A stretch of DNA of 14,093 nt, taken from the NCBI GenBank assembly GCA_964478945.1, contig CAYZJV010000072.1, forward strand, positions 1 through 14,093, written 5' to 3'. The notes beneath the pieces are model-generated. The model was not told the DNA's origin, made no database searches, and saw only the letters and a list, made by a program, of their open reading frames with translations. Below, one piece after another: positions 1-6,305 of the stretch. Position 1 is the first letter of the stretch. The number at the start of each line of letters is the position of its first letter. The DNA is from CAYZJV01 sp964478945 (GTDB taxonomy: Bacteria; Spirochaetota; Spirochaetia; Sphaerochaetales; Sphaerochaetaceae). Made by a program: the position numbers and the translations under genes.

Positions 1-250
1 TATATAGTGGATTCATCGTTCATCTTCAAATAATCCGCAAGCGACTACTTTATTGATTCCTTCATATTGGTTTGTTCCATTGTAGAGAGTCCCTTTACAT
101 AACTATGAAAAAAACCAATGCAGAAATGGAAACTTGCCAAGGAACCCTGTTTGGAAACAATTCAGAAATATCGTTTCCCTTCCAAAACCCCACACCTCTT
201 GGAAGATGGATATCGATTCCATTTCACAATCGTTTATGGAATCAGCTTCA
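1..250. other. Non-coding or unassigned left edge
   Basis: I see no supportable gene in these first 250 bases. Short open frames exist on both strands, but they lack a ribosome binding site and run into the neighbouring gene in another frame, so I treat them as chance. A neighbouring gene beyond the left edge cannot be assessed. Confidence 0.4.
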
Positions 251-943
251 TCATGATGTCTCGTTTGAATCCATATAACAAGTTCTACAGAGGGGACAGT
301 GCATACTTGTGTCTTCTTCGAATCCACAACGATGGCAAAAGTATTCTTGGTAATCTGGATTACCATATTGCTTCCAAACAACAAAACAGTCACCACAATA
401 TGGACGATTGGGATTATAAAAAATCTCTTCTCCACAACGTATGCAAAAACCTTTATTAGTCATTCTATGATTTCTACCATACTTTTTGAGTAGAGTATAA
501 TTTTGCTTTTTTGGAAATTGCTTCTCCGATGCGTCAAGAATTGACTTAACTTCTTTTCGAATTTCCACATACACATCTCTTTCAATATTTTTTTCTATGA
601 GTATTCCCATTTCTCGATTGAACTTTTCAGAATACTCATAGAGATTCATTGAGGTAATGATCGCAATACTCTCATTCATATAACATTTTGCGTGTAAGTC
701 CTTATAGAAATATTGCTCAAGACCATCTATATTACCGAGTCTGTTATCCATCTCCTCACTCAGCTTTGATTTCCCATAAATAAAAATAATTCTTACCCCT
801 CTATTCGCAGCCTGTTGGATCCTCTCAGTGAGCTGATTAGAAATATTCAGGTATGGGCAAACAATTGTGATTTCATTCCTGGCTTCACTAATAATGCGAA
901 CAATAGCATCAGAAACCCCACTCGTCCTTAAAAACTTTGACAT
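251..943 (-). CDS. Single-HKD phospholipase D-like protein with C-terminal zinc ribbons
   Basis: A 230-residue protein. Residues 1-130 form one phospholipase D-like (PLD) nuclease or phosphodiesterase domain. H84 and K86 sit in LHAKCYMNES, followed by S98 and N100 and a conserved acidic segment (NREMGILIE, about 109-117). The usual Asp of HxKx4D is Glu (E91), so activity may be altered. PLD enzymes act as two HKD motifs, so a homodimer is expected. Residues 165-222 hold pairs CIRC (167/170), CGDC (183/186), CHRC (203/206) and CPLC (216/219) plus C222, consistent with two zinc ribbons that could bind nucleic acid or protein. I chose the ATG at 943 because GGAAGGG lies seven bases upstream; an in-frame ATG at 982 would add 13 residues but has no ribosome binding site. 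It appears to be transcribed alone. The substrate is unknown; nuclease is more likely than lipase because of the zinc ribbons. Confidence 0.8.
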   Translation of the reverse strand: MSKFLRTSGVSDAIVRIISEARNEITIVCPYLNISNQLTERIQQAANRGVRIIFIYGKSKLSEEMDNRLGNIDGLEQYFYKDLHAKCYMNESIAIITSMNLYEYSEKFNREMGILIEKNIERDVYVEIRKEVKSILDASEKQFPKKQNYTLLKKYGRNHRMTNKGFCIRCGEEIFYNPNRPYCGDCFVVWKQYGNPDYQEYFCHRCGFEEDTSMHCPLCRTCYMDSNETS

Positions 944-999
944 TACCAGTCCCTTCCAGCCGCAGTAGTTGATATTCTCCATAGAAGCAACAGTTTCGT

Positions 1000-1029
1000 A
1001 TTACCTATTCCCAAACTCCTTGTTGGCAA
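1000..1029 (-). promoter_or_regulatory. Candidate promoter of the PLD-like gene
   Basis: On the minus strand TTGCCA (1029-1024) is followed after 18 bases by GGTAAT (1005-1000), matching the sigma-70 boxes at five and four of six positions. It would start transcription near 993, about 50 bases before the chosen start codon. This is consensus matching only. Confidence 0.25.
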
Positions 1030-1697
1030 TTTGTTTTCCAACTCTCGAATTTTTCAATTCTTGCTCATGCACACACTTCGCAGAAAATTACCCGGAATAC
1101 CTTTCCAGAAATCCAAGACACAGAATAGATTGATACGCCATCTGTGCGAATTTTCCTTTTGAGAATCTTTGCACATAACATACGCAGGAGAGACTATCAA
1201 TATACCCAGTATTATATGGTATTTTATAATTATGGATTATTTATGTCATTTATTCCACAATAATCGAACCAAATAATACATAAAAACACCTATAAGAATG
1301 ATAGACAAAAGAATGGAAAAGTCTTCATACAGAGGGAATGGACCTACAGGAAATATATATTTTAAAACAAATCTCCTGTGATATAATCCATTTCTTTGAT
1401 ATTTCCATGATAAGTAAATAAATTCCCTTGTCGGCTATGTCCTTATCAAACGATATCGATCAACCTTTGAAGATTTCAGCTGTTCGATACAACATCAAAT
1501 CTCTTCCCTCAGGGGGGCGCCCCGGTATGCTTGCTTGTTCGCGAAGGTAAAAGGAAAAATCCGTACACCATTACCCTACTCATCATCAATTTGATACGAG
1601 GACGCATCGGATATTTGTTGCGAGAACACCGTATAGTCGAGAATCTTTTCCTTGATACGGATGGTAAGATTCCTTCTCATGCTCTCATTGGCTGCGA
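1030..1697. other. AT-rich gene-poor stretch
   Basis: Roughly 670 bases separate the PLD-like gene from the first recognisable coding remnant. Apart from the membrane-protein fragment inside it, I see no gene, RNA gene or mobile-element end. The part from about 1180 to 1440 is much richer in A and T than the rest of the window, which suggests a decayed or foreign insertion. An open frame on the plus strand from about 1501 (including an ATG at 1531) lacks a convincing ribosome binding site and protein-like composition. Confidence 0.4.
1246..1434 (-). pseudogene. Orphan open frame with a membrane segment and no start codon
   Basis: Read on the minus strand, this frame is open for 62 codons between an in-frame TAG (1437-1435) and a TGA (1248-1246). 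The translation looks protein-like: a basic, aromatic N-terminal part (REFIYLSWKYQRNGLYHRR), then PVGPFPLYEDF, then a clear hydrophobic helix (SILLSIILIGVFMYYLV) ending in RLLWNK. No ATG, GTG or TTG lies upstream of the hydrophobic part, so as it stands it cannot be an intact gene. I read it as the C-terminal end of a small membrane protein whose N-terminus is lost or frameshifted. The surrounding DNA is markedly AT-rich. Chance opening of an AT-rich frame is the alternative. Confidence 0.3.
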
Positions 1698-1949
1698 TTC
1701 CTGTAAGAATGGTGTATCCTCATTCGAAATGGGATGCCGCACCTCAAAGGGGATTATCTCCTTCACCTACAAACACATCCCCAAGAAGGCGGTCATCTCC
1801 TCCCGCTCTACCTGCCTGGAAACGGTGCTCTGCTCCTCGCAGTGGCAATGATGTGTGCAGGATGGGACGGAGAGGAGCAACTGACACCGGGATTCCCCAG
1901 TGACGGGACATGGACAGTCACGCATGAGGGTTTTTCACGATACTTCTAA
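1698..1949 (+). pseudogene. C-terminal remnant of a large, possibly carbohydrate-active, protein
   Basis: Between a stop near 1695 and the TAA at 1947-1949, frame 3 encodes about 80 residues of convincing protein sequence: MPHLKGDYLLHLQTHPQEGG, then LLPLYLPGNGALLLAVAMMC, then AGWDG and PGFPSDGTWTVTHEGFSRYF. There is no plausible ribosome binding site or N-terminal beginning, and upstream DNA in the same frame is closed by several stops, so this is the tail of a gene whose remainder was deleted or frameshifted. The pattern of a helix rich in small residues followed by a G-F-P-x-D-G-T-W turn reminds me of the C-terminal ends of large bacterial glycosidase-like proteins, but I cannot name the family with confidence. 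It lies just upstream of a toxin-antitoxin pair, a usual place for gene decay. Confidence 0.5.
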
Positions 1950-2023
1950 CCTGAAGCGGGGACAGCAGGCCCTCTTTTTCCAATGACTGGGCAACCTTTC
2001 CACTTTCCAAGCAATACGAGAAA

Positions 2024-2062
2024 TTGACAGGAGCGTACGCCATACCATTACAACACGTACGT
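2024..2062 (+). promoter_or_regulatory. Candidate promoter and operator of the toxin-antitoxin operon
   Basis: A perfect TTGACA (2024-2029) precedes two short palindromes with the same core, GCGTACGC (2033-2040) and ACGTACGT (2055-2062). The two CGTACG cores are centred 22 bases apart, about two helical turns, and overlap the expected spacer and -10 area. The -10 box itself is poor. Phd-type antitoxins usually repress their own operon by binding such paired palindromes; that this pair does so is inference from position and symmetry. Confidence 0.45.
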
Positions 2063-2093
2063 CGCCATGCTAGGGTATTGGTGGGAGAAGCAA

Positions 2094-2330
2094 ATGATAC
2101 ATACACCAACATCTTTGAGAAAATCAATTTATTCCGTTCTCGACTCTGTACTGGAAACAGGAATTCCAGCAATAGTTGAAAGGAATGGAAAGCGACTGAA
2201 GATTGTTCCGGAACAACCGATAGGCAGACTCGACAAACTCGAACCACACTCTTGTGTAGTCGGAGATTCGAATGACCTTGCCGACATGCACTGGGCCAAT
2301 CTCTGGACTGAAGAACCCGAACTCCGATGA
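2094..2330 (+). CDS. Phd/YefM-type antitoxin
   Basis: A 78-residue protein, the antitoxin of a type II toxin-antitoxin pair. The N-terminal half (TSLRKSIYSVLDSVLETG, then IPAIVERNGKRLKIVP) has the helix-helix-strand pattern of the Phd/YefM fold that binds operator DNA and dimerises. The C-terminal half (residues 50-78, with GDSNDLADMHWANLW) is the acidic and aromatic segment expected to wrap the toxin and block its active site. I chose the ATG at 2094 because GGGAG lies six bases upstream; an in-frame ATG at 2067 has no such site. Its last codons overlap the toxin start by four bases (ATGA), which couples translation and keeps the antitoxin in step with the toxin. Family assignment is confident; the name VapB would be only conventional. 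Confidence 0.85.
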   Translation: MIHTPTSLRKSIYSVLDSVLETGIPAIVERNGKRLKIVPEQPIGRLDKLEPHSCVVGDSNDLADMHWANLWTEEPELR

Positions 2331-2701
2331 TATTCCTCGATACCCATGTCGTGATTTGGTTGTACGCCAAAGAACTTGGTAAATTCAGCGATGCAGGAAT
2401 ACAGGCGTTGGAAGAAGAGGTGCTGAACTACTCTCCCATGGTGATGATGGAATTACTTCTACTGCATGAGATTGGAAGAATCAGCATCGAACCGAAGGGA
2501 ATTCTCCATTACCTTGAACATGCAATCGGATTGGAGCCCGATCCCCTCTCACTACTTCCCATAGCTGAAACAGCCTGCTCGATACATTGGACCAGAGATC
2601 CATTTGATCGCATGATCGCTTCCCACGCGAAATATCGAGGGGGAAGACTTCTTACACGTGATAGGACCATCTTGGAGAACTGCCGCTTTGCCTTTTGGTG
2701 A
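2327..2701 (+). CDS. PIN-domain ribonuclease toxin (VapC-like)
   Basis: A 124-residue PIN-domain protein of full family length. The acidic residues that bind the catalytic metal are all present: D5 in FLDTHVVIWL, E42 in MMELLLLHEIGRI, D91 and D94 in TRDPFDRMIAS, and D112 in LLTRDRTI. Such toxins are Mg-dependent endoribonucleases that cut tRNA or rRNA and arrest growth when the labile antitoxin is degraded. The intact acidic set implies an active enzyme. It starts inside the antitoxin stop codon (ATGA), so both are read from one message. The RNA target cannot be told from sequence. Confidence 0.9.
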   Translation: MIFLDTHVVIWLYAKELGKFSDAGIQALEEEVLNYSPMVMMELLLLHEIGRISIEPKGILHYLEHAIGLEPDPLSLLPIAETACSIHWTRDPFDRMIASHAKYRGGRLLTRDRTILENCRFAFW

Positions 2702-3076
2702 AGAAAATCGCACAAACCGATCTTGAAAAACAAAAGTCGAACATCCACACATTCATCGACATCACCAAAAGAATATTTCATTTATACACATCATGCCTAT
2801 TTCAACATAGTTGCGCACAGTGGTCGCCTGCACAGGTTTTTGATTACTGCAGTACCCAAAAACTACCATAAAATGGTGATTGCACTGTACAATCCAATAC
2901 ACCAGCCCCATGTATGTACCGGGGAGACGCTTTCCCTTCATCGCAACTGACGATATCGAACATGGTCATGGCAAGACGACACCACTTTGGTTGTTTGTGC
3001 TCCTCTATTGATCAATACCACCAATATCCATGTACTCCACCGGTAAATTCACAAATTCTGCATAATATTCACATCA
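2702..3076. other. Intergenic stretch without a recognisable gene
   Basis: About 375 bases between the toxin gene and the transporter regulatory region hold no gene I can support. Short open frames of 60-75 codons are present, but they have unusual composition and no ribosome binding site. No terminator with a T-tract is visible after the toxin gene. Confidence 0.45.
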
Positions 3077-3096
3077 ATATGCATTTTTCTGCATAT
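3077..3096. repeat. Inverted repeat upstream of the TRAP promoter, possible operator
   Basis: ATATGCA (3077-3083) and TGCATAT (3090-3096) form a perfect 7-bp inverted repeat around a 6-base spacer. It ends five bases before the candidate -35 box of the transporter operon, the position expected for a dimeric regulator controlling substrate-dependent expression. No regulator gene lies in the window. Confidence 0.35.
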
Positions 3097-3101
3097 GCAA
3101 A

Positions 3102-3130
3102 TTGACAAAAGAGTAAAGTCCCAATAGATT
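3102..3130 (+). promoter_or_regulatory. Candidate sigma-70 promoter of the TRAP operon
   Basis: A perfect TTGACA (3102-3107) is followed after 17 bases by TAGATT (3125-3130), which matches TATAAT at four of six positions. Transcription would start near 3137, about 17 bases before the permease start codon and just upstream of its GGGG ribosome binding sequence (3143-3146). Confidence 0.5.
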
Positions 3131-3153
3131 GGAAATACTTTTGGGGTACATCG

Positions 3154-5121
3154 ATGGAACAACACACGCCTGTCTCGTTTTCCGAGGAAGAAATCAAAGC
3201 CCACTCGCTGCTGGAAGAAAAGGAACCGGACAGCAAGTTGCGTCTCTACACGGGTCCGCTGGGACACCTGACCACCATCCTCTTTCTAGTATGGGCGGTA
3301 TTCCAAATCTATGCGAATACCCTGGGAATCGTAGATGCGATGGCCCTGCGCACATGGCACCTGTTTTTTCTCCTGGGATTCACCTTTCTCCTCTTCCCCA
3401 CCTACGGAAAGGAGAAACGCATACGGAAGCTCCCCCCTATTTGGGACATCGTACTGTTGGCACTGACCATATTCACCTTTGCCTACCTTCTGAAAAACTA
3501 TATCGAAGTGGCCAAGAGGGGAGGATACCTCCTGCCGTTCGACCTTGTGGTGGCTGCGGTGGCACTGGTACTGCTGTTCGAAGGAGGCCGAAGGGCATGT
3601 AGGAATCTGGCCATCCTCGGGCTCGTATTCCTCCTGTACAACTTCCTCGGCATGCTCATACCAGGTGAACTGGGGCATGTGGGATTCAGCCTCAAGCGAG
3701 TGCTCAACCATATGATCTGGGGAAGCCAGGGCATCTTCGGAGTCGGCATAGGGGTCAGCGCAACCTATATCTTCCTTTTCGTCCTCTTCGGATCCTACCT
3801 GAAATACAGTGGCTTCAGCCAATTCATCAACGACATCGCACTCACCCTGGTGGGAAGAAGCGCCGGTGGTCCCGCCAAAGTCGCGGTGCTTGCCAGTGCC
3901 CTCTTGGGAATGATCAACGGCTCTGCGATCGCGAATGTCGCCACCACCGGAACCATCACCATACCCATGATGAAAAAGACCGGCTACAAGAAGGAATTCG
4001 CGGCAGCAGTCGAAGCGGTCGCATCGACCGGCGGACAATTCGCTCCGCCGATCATGGGAGCCGTAGGATTCGTGATGGCCGAGTTCATGGGAGTGAGCTA
4101 TACCACAGTCCTGTTGGCAGCATGCATACCCGCATTCCTCTACTACCTCACACTCCTGTTCGCAGTCCACTTCGAAGCGAAACGCTTGGGACTTTCGGGA
4201 TTGAGCAAGGACAACATTCCTGCAGCCATGGAAGTACTCAAGAAACAAGGACATCTGGTCATCCCATTGGTGGTGCTCCTCGTACTGCTGGGATTCGGCT
4301 ACACCCCCCTGTTCGCCGCCGTGGTATCGATATTCGCCACGATACTCGCATCCTGGCTTAGGAAAGAGACCCGCATGACATGGCGCACCATCGTACAAGC
4401 CACAGTCGAAGGCTCCCGATCGGCCATCACAGTGGGAATGAGTTGTGCGATCATCGGTGTGATCATAGGAACCGTCTCACTGACAGGGCTTGGACTGAGT
4501 TTCGGTTACATCATCCTTCGCATCGTGGGCGAGGGACAACTCTATCTCGGTGGATTCATGGTCATGCTCATGAGCATCGTACTGGGAATGGGAGTTCCCG
4601 GAGTCGCGGCTTATGTCATCGTCTCCACCGTATCGGTACCCGTACTGATACAAGCGGGGGCAATCCCCATGGCCGCCCATATGTTCTGTCTGATCTATGC
4701 ATGTCTGTCGAACATCACCCCTCCGGTAGCCATGAGCAGCTATGTGGCCAGCGGAATCGCCGATTCCGACCAAACGAAAACCAGCCTCATCGCAGTGAAA
4801 TTGGGACTCACCGGATTCATCCTCCCCTTCTTCTTTCTCGACAATCCCATACTTCTGCTCGGAACCGCCGCCAACACGCCACTGTTGCTCACGCTCCGGG
4901 CGATTGCCACCTCATCCATCGGTGTCATTGCGCTATCGGCGGGGTTGCAGGGGTACCTGTTCGCGAGACTCAATGCAGTGGAGAAGGCCTTGCTTGTCAT
5001 CGCCGGACTGTTGTTCATTGAGACCAAACTCATCACCGACCTCATCGCAGTTGCGATATTCACAGCAATTATGGCAATCCAAATCATACAGAAAAAATCA
5101 CCCATAGGAGAAACAAGATGA
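3154..5121 (+). CDS. TRAP transporter permease, 4TM/12TM (DctQ-DctM) fusion
   Basis: A 655-residue inner-membrane protein, the membrane component of a tripartite ATP-independent periplasmic transporter driven by an ion gradient. Residues 1-35 are cytosolic and hydrophilic. Residues 36-170 hold about four helices equivalent to the small DctQ subunit; the rest is the large DctM subunit. Conserved loop motifs are present: GMINGSAIANVATTGTITIP (252-271) and VASTGGQFAPPIMGAVGF (289-306), characteristic of the fused permeases that work with TAXI receptors. Length fits the family (about 620-700). The ATG at 3154 has GGGG seven bases upstream. No separate small-subunit gene is needed or present. Its stop codon overlaps the receptor start (ATGA). 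The substrate is unknown; characterised relatives carry organic acids such as dicarboxylates or amino acids. Confidence 0.95.
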   Translation: MEQHTPVSFSEEEIKAHSLLEEKEPDSKLRLYTGPLGHLTTILFLVWAVFQIYANTLGIVDAMALRTWHLFFLLGFTFLLFPTYGKEKRIRKLPPIWDIVLLALTIFTFAYLLKNYIEVAKRGGYLLPFDLVVAAVALVLLFEGGRRACRNLAILGLVFLLYNFLGMLIPGELGHVGFSLKRVLNHMIWGSQGIFGVGIGVSATYIFLFVLFGSYLKYSGFSQFINDIALTLVGRSAGGPAKVAVLASALLGMINGSAIANVATTGTITIPMMKKTGYKKEFAAAVEAVASTGGQFAPPIMGAVGFVMAEFMGVSYTTVLLAACIPAFLYYLTLLFAVHFEAKRLGLSGLSKDNIPAAMEVLKKQGHLVIPLVVLLVLLGFGYTPLFAAVVSIFATILASWLRKETRMTWRTIVQATVEGSRSAITVGMSCAIIGVIIGTVSLTGLGLSFGYIILRIVGEGQLYLGGFMVMLMSIVLGMGVPGVAAYVIVSTVSVPVLIQAGAIPMAAHMFCLIYACLSNITPPVAMSSYVASGIADSDQTKTSLIAVKLGLTGFILPFFFLDNPILLLGTAANTPLLLTLRAIATSSIGVIALSAGLQGYLFARLNAVEKALLVIAGLLFIETKLITDLIAVAIFTAIMAIQIIQKKSPIGETR

Positions 5122-6098
5122 AACTACGAACCCTTCTCGCAATCCTGACGATCCTTCTGCTTCCAGCAGTGCTGTTCGCAGCCGGTGGACAGGAAACCGG
5201 TGCGGCACCCGAAAAGACGGTGATCAACTTCCCGACCGCTGCCACCACCGGAGCCGTGTATCCTCTCGGATCGGCGATGAGCAATCTGTGGAACACCAAA
5301 TTGCCCAACGTGCGTGCCAGTGCCCAGGCAAGTGCCGGTGGAATCGCCAACCTCAACATGTTGGCCGACGGTGAAGCCCAACTTGGAGTGGCGGTCACCT
5401 CGATCATGTATGAATCGTTCAATGGAATCGGTTCGTTCGAAGGACGAGCCAACCCCAACCTCAGGGTGATGATCGGACTCTATTCCAATCCCAACCAAGT
5501 GGTGGTGACGGAAAACAGCGGCATCGAGTCATTCGACGATCTGCTGGGGAAACGCTTCGCTTCCGGAGCCCCAGGTTCCACCACCGAGGTCGAGACCAGT
5601 ATCCACCTCACCACCAGTGGCATCGACTACCCCGATGCTCTTAGAGTGCAGTACGTAGGCTTTACCGAAGCCATCGACCTGATGCGCAACAAGCAACTCG
5701 ACGGAGCATGGATCATGGCGGGAATCCCGAATGCGGCGGTAACCGAAATGCTCTCCACCGCTGGAGGGAAACTATTGGACATCGATGCCGATCTCATCGA
5801 AAAGTTGAAGAGCCAATATCCTTGGTATGGGGCTTACACCATACCCGCGGGAACCTATCCCGGACAGGACAGCGACGTACTCACCTCAGCGATCAAGATC
5901 ACCATCTGCACCGATGCGAGGGTAGACGACGATGTCATCTATGATCTGACAAAAACATTCTGGGAGAACTTCGAGGAACTGAAGGAAACCCAAGCCCCCC
6001 TCAAGAAAGTCAAACTCGAAGAGGCCGTCACCGACCTCGCAGGCCTACCCATCCATGAAGGCGCCGCCCGCTACTATCGGGAAATCGGACTGCTGTAG
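5118..6098 (+). CDS. TAXI-family TRAP transporter substrate-binding protein
   Basis: A 326-residue periplasmic receptor that captures the substrate and passes it to the permease encoded just upstream. Residues 1-21 are a signal peptide (MKLRTLLAILTILLLP, then AVLFA) with no lipobox cysteine, so the mature protein should be soluble in the periplasm. The mature part begins AGGQETG, a style common among spirochaete binding proteins. TAXI-family signatures follow: TAATTGAVYPLGSAMSNLW near the start of the mature protein, a GGIANLNMLADGEAQLGV segment, GAPGSTTEVE, and a LDGAWIMAGIPNAAV region in lobe two. The start overlaps the permease stop by four bases and AGGAG lies seven bases upstream, so the two are translated in step. 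The ligand cannot be named from sequence. Confidence 0.95.
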   Translation: MKLRTLLAILTILLLPAVLFAAGGQETGAAPEKTVINFPTAATTGAVYPLGSAMSNLWNTKLPNVRASAQASAGGIANLNMLADGEAQLGVAVTSIMYESFNGIGSFEGRANPNLRVMIGLYSNPNQVVVTENSGIESFDDLLGKRFASGAPGSTTEVETSIHLTTSGIDYPDALRVQYVGFTEAIDLMRNKQLDGAWIMAGIPNAAVTEMLSTAGGKLLDIDADLIEKLKSQYPWYGAYTIPAGTYPGQDSDVLTSAIKITICTDARVDDDVIYDLTKTFWENFEELKETQAPLKKVKLEEAVTDLAGLPIHEGAARYYREIGLL

Positions 6099-6103
6099 AC
6101 ACA

Positions 6104-6131
6104 ATTCGCCGGAGGTTGTCCTCCGGCGAAT
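6104..6131. terminator. Perfect 12-bp hairpin between convergent genes
   Basis: Twelve bases (6104-6115) pair perfectly with 6120-6131 around the loop TTGT; the arms are GC-rich (CGCCGGAGG core). It begins six bases after the receptor stop codon and ends 12 bases before the stop of the opposing small gene, so it could end transcription from both sides. Neither strand has a run of T after the stem, so it may work as an mRNA 3'-end stabiliser or need Rho instead. Confidence 0.7.
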
Positions 6132-6143
6132 CACTTCCATGGA

Positions 6144-6305
6144 TCACTTGAACAGTTTCCTTAAAAATCGTCCGACCTTCCTTCCAACCACTCTTCTTCC
6201 GACCCTGCGAGTCATCTTGCTTCCACTACCTGATGCAACAGCCTGCACATCCCCCAACAAACGGGCAAACCTATAAAGAAGGCTTCTCGTCTTGTGCAGA
6301 CTCAT
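6144..6305 (-). CDS. Small, highly basic 53-residue protein coupled to the helicase gene
   Basis: This 53-codon frame begins with the ATG at 6305, which overlaps the helicase stop codon in an ATGA arrangement; such coupling is rare by chance and is the main reason to call it a gene. The product has 15 Lys/Arg and one acidic residue (net charge about +14). It splits into an N-terminal helix-like part (MSLHKTRSLLYRFARLLGDV), a short linker (SGSGSK) and a C-terminal basic helix (GRRVVGRKVGRFLRKLFK). The second half alternates basic and hydrophobic residues like a nucleic-acid- or membrane-binding amphipathic helix. No known domain is recognised. It could be a nucleic-acid-binding accessory to the helicase. 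The frame can be extended upstream inside the helicase gene, but without a better start. Confidence 0.6.
   Translation of the reverse strand: MSLHKTRSLLYRFARLLGDVQAVASGSGSKMTRRVGRRVVGRKVGRFLRKLFK

Noticed and set aside
103..459. Overlapping open frames on both strands at the left edge
   Set aside because: They overlap the 3' end of the PLD-like gene in other frames, have no start signals and contain no recognisable motif.
1531..1851. Plus-strand 106-codon frame overlapping the coding remnant
   Set aside because: From about 1698 the protein-like signal is in a different frame; this one has no ribosome binding site and an implausible second half.
1918..2370. Minus-strand 150-codon open frame across the toxin-antitoxin promoter and antitoxin gene
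   Set aside because: It lies opposite the antitoxin, which has family motifs and a good ribosome binding site, and shows no recognisable domain.
3286..4398. Long open frame (370 codons) antisense to the TRAP permease
   Set aside because: Its composition is extremely rich in His, Glu, Asp and Gln, as expected from the complement of hydrophobic codons; the permease on the other strand is clearly real.
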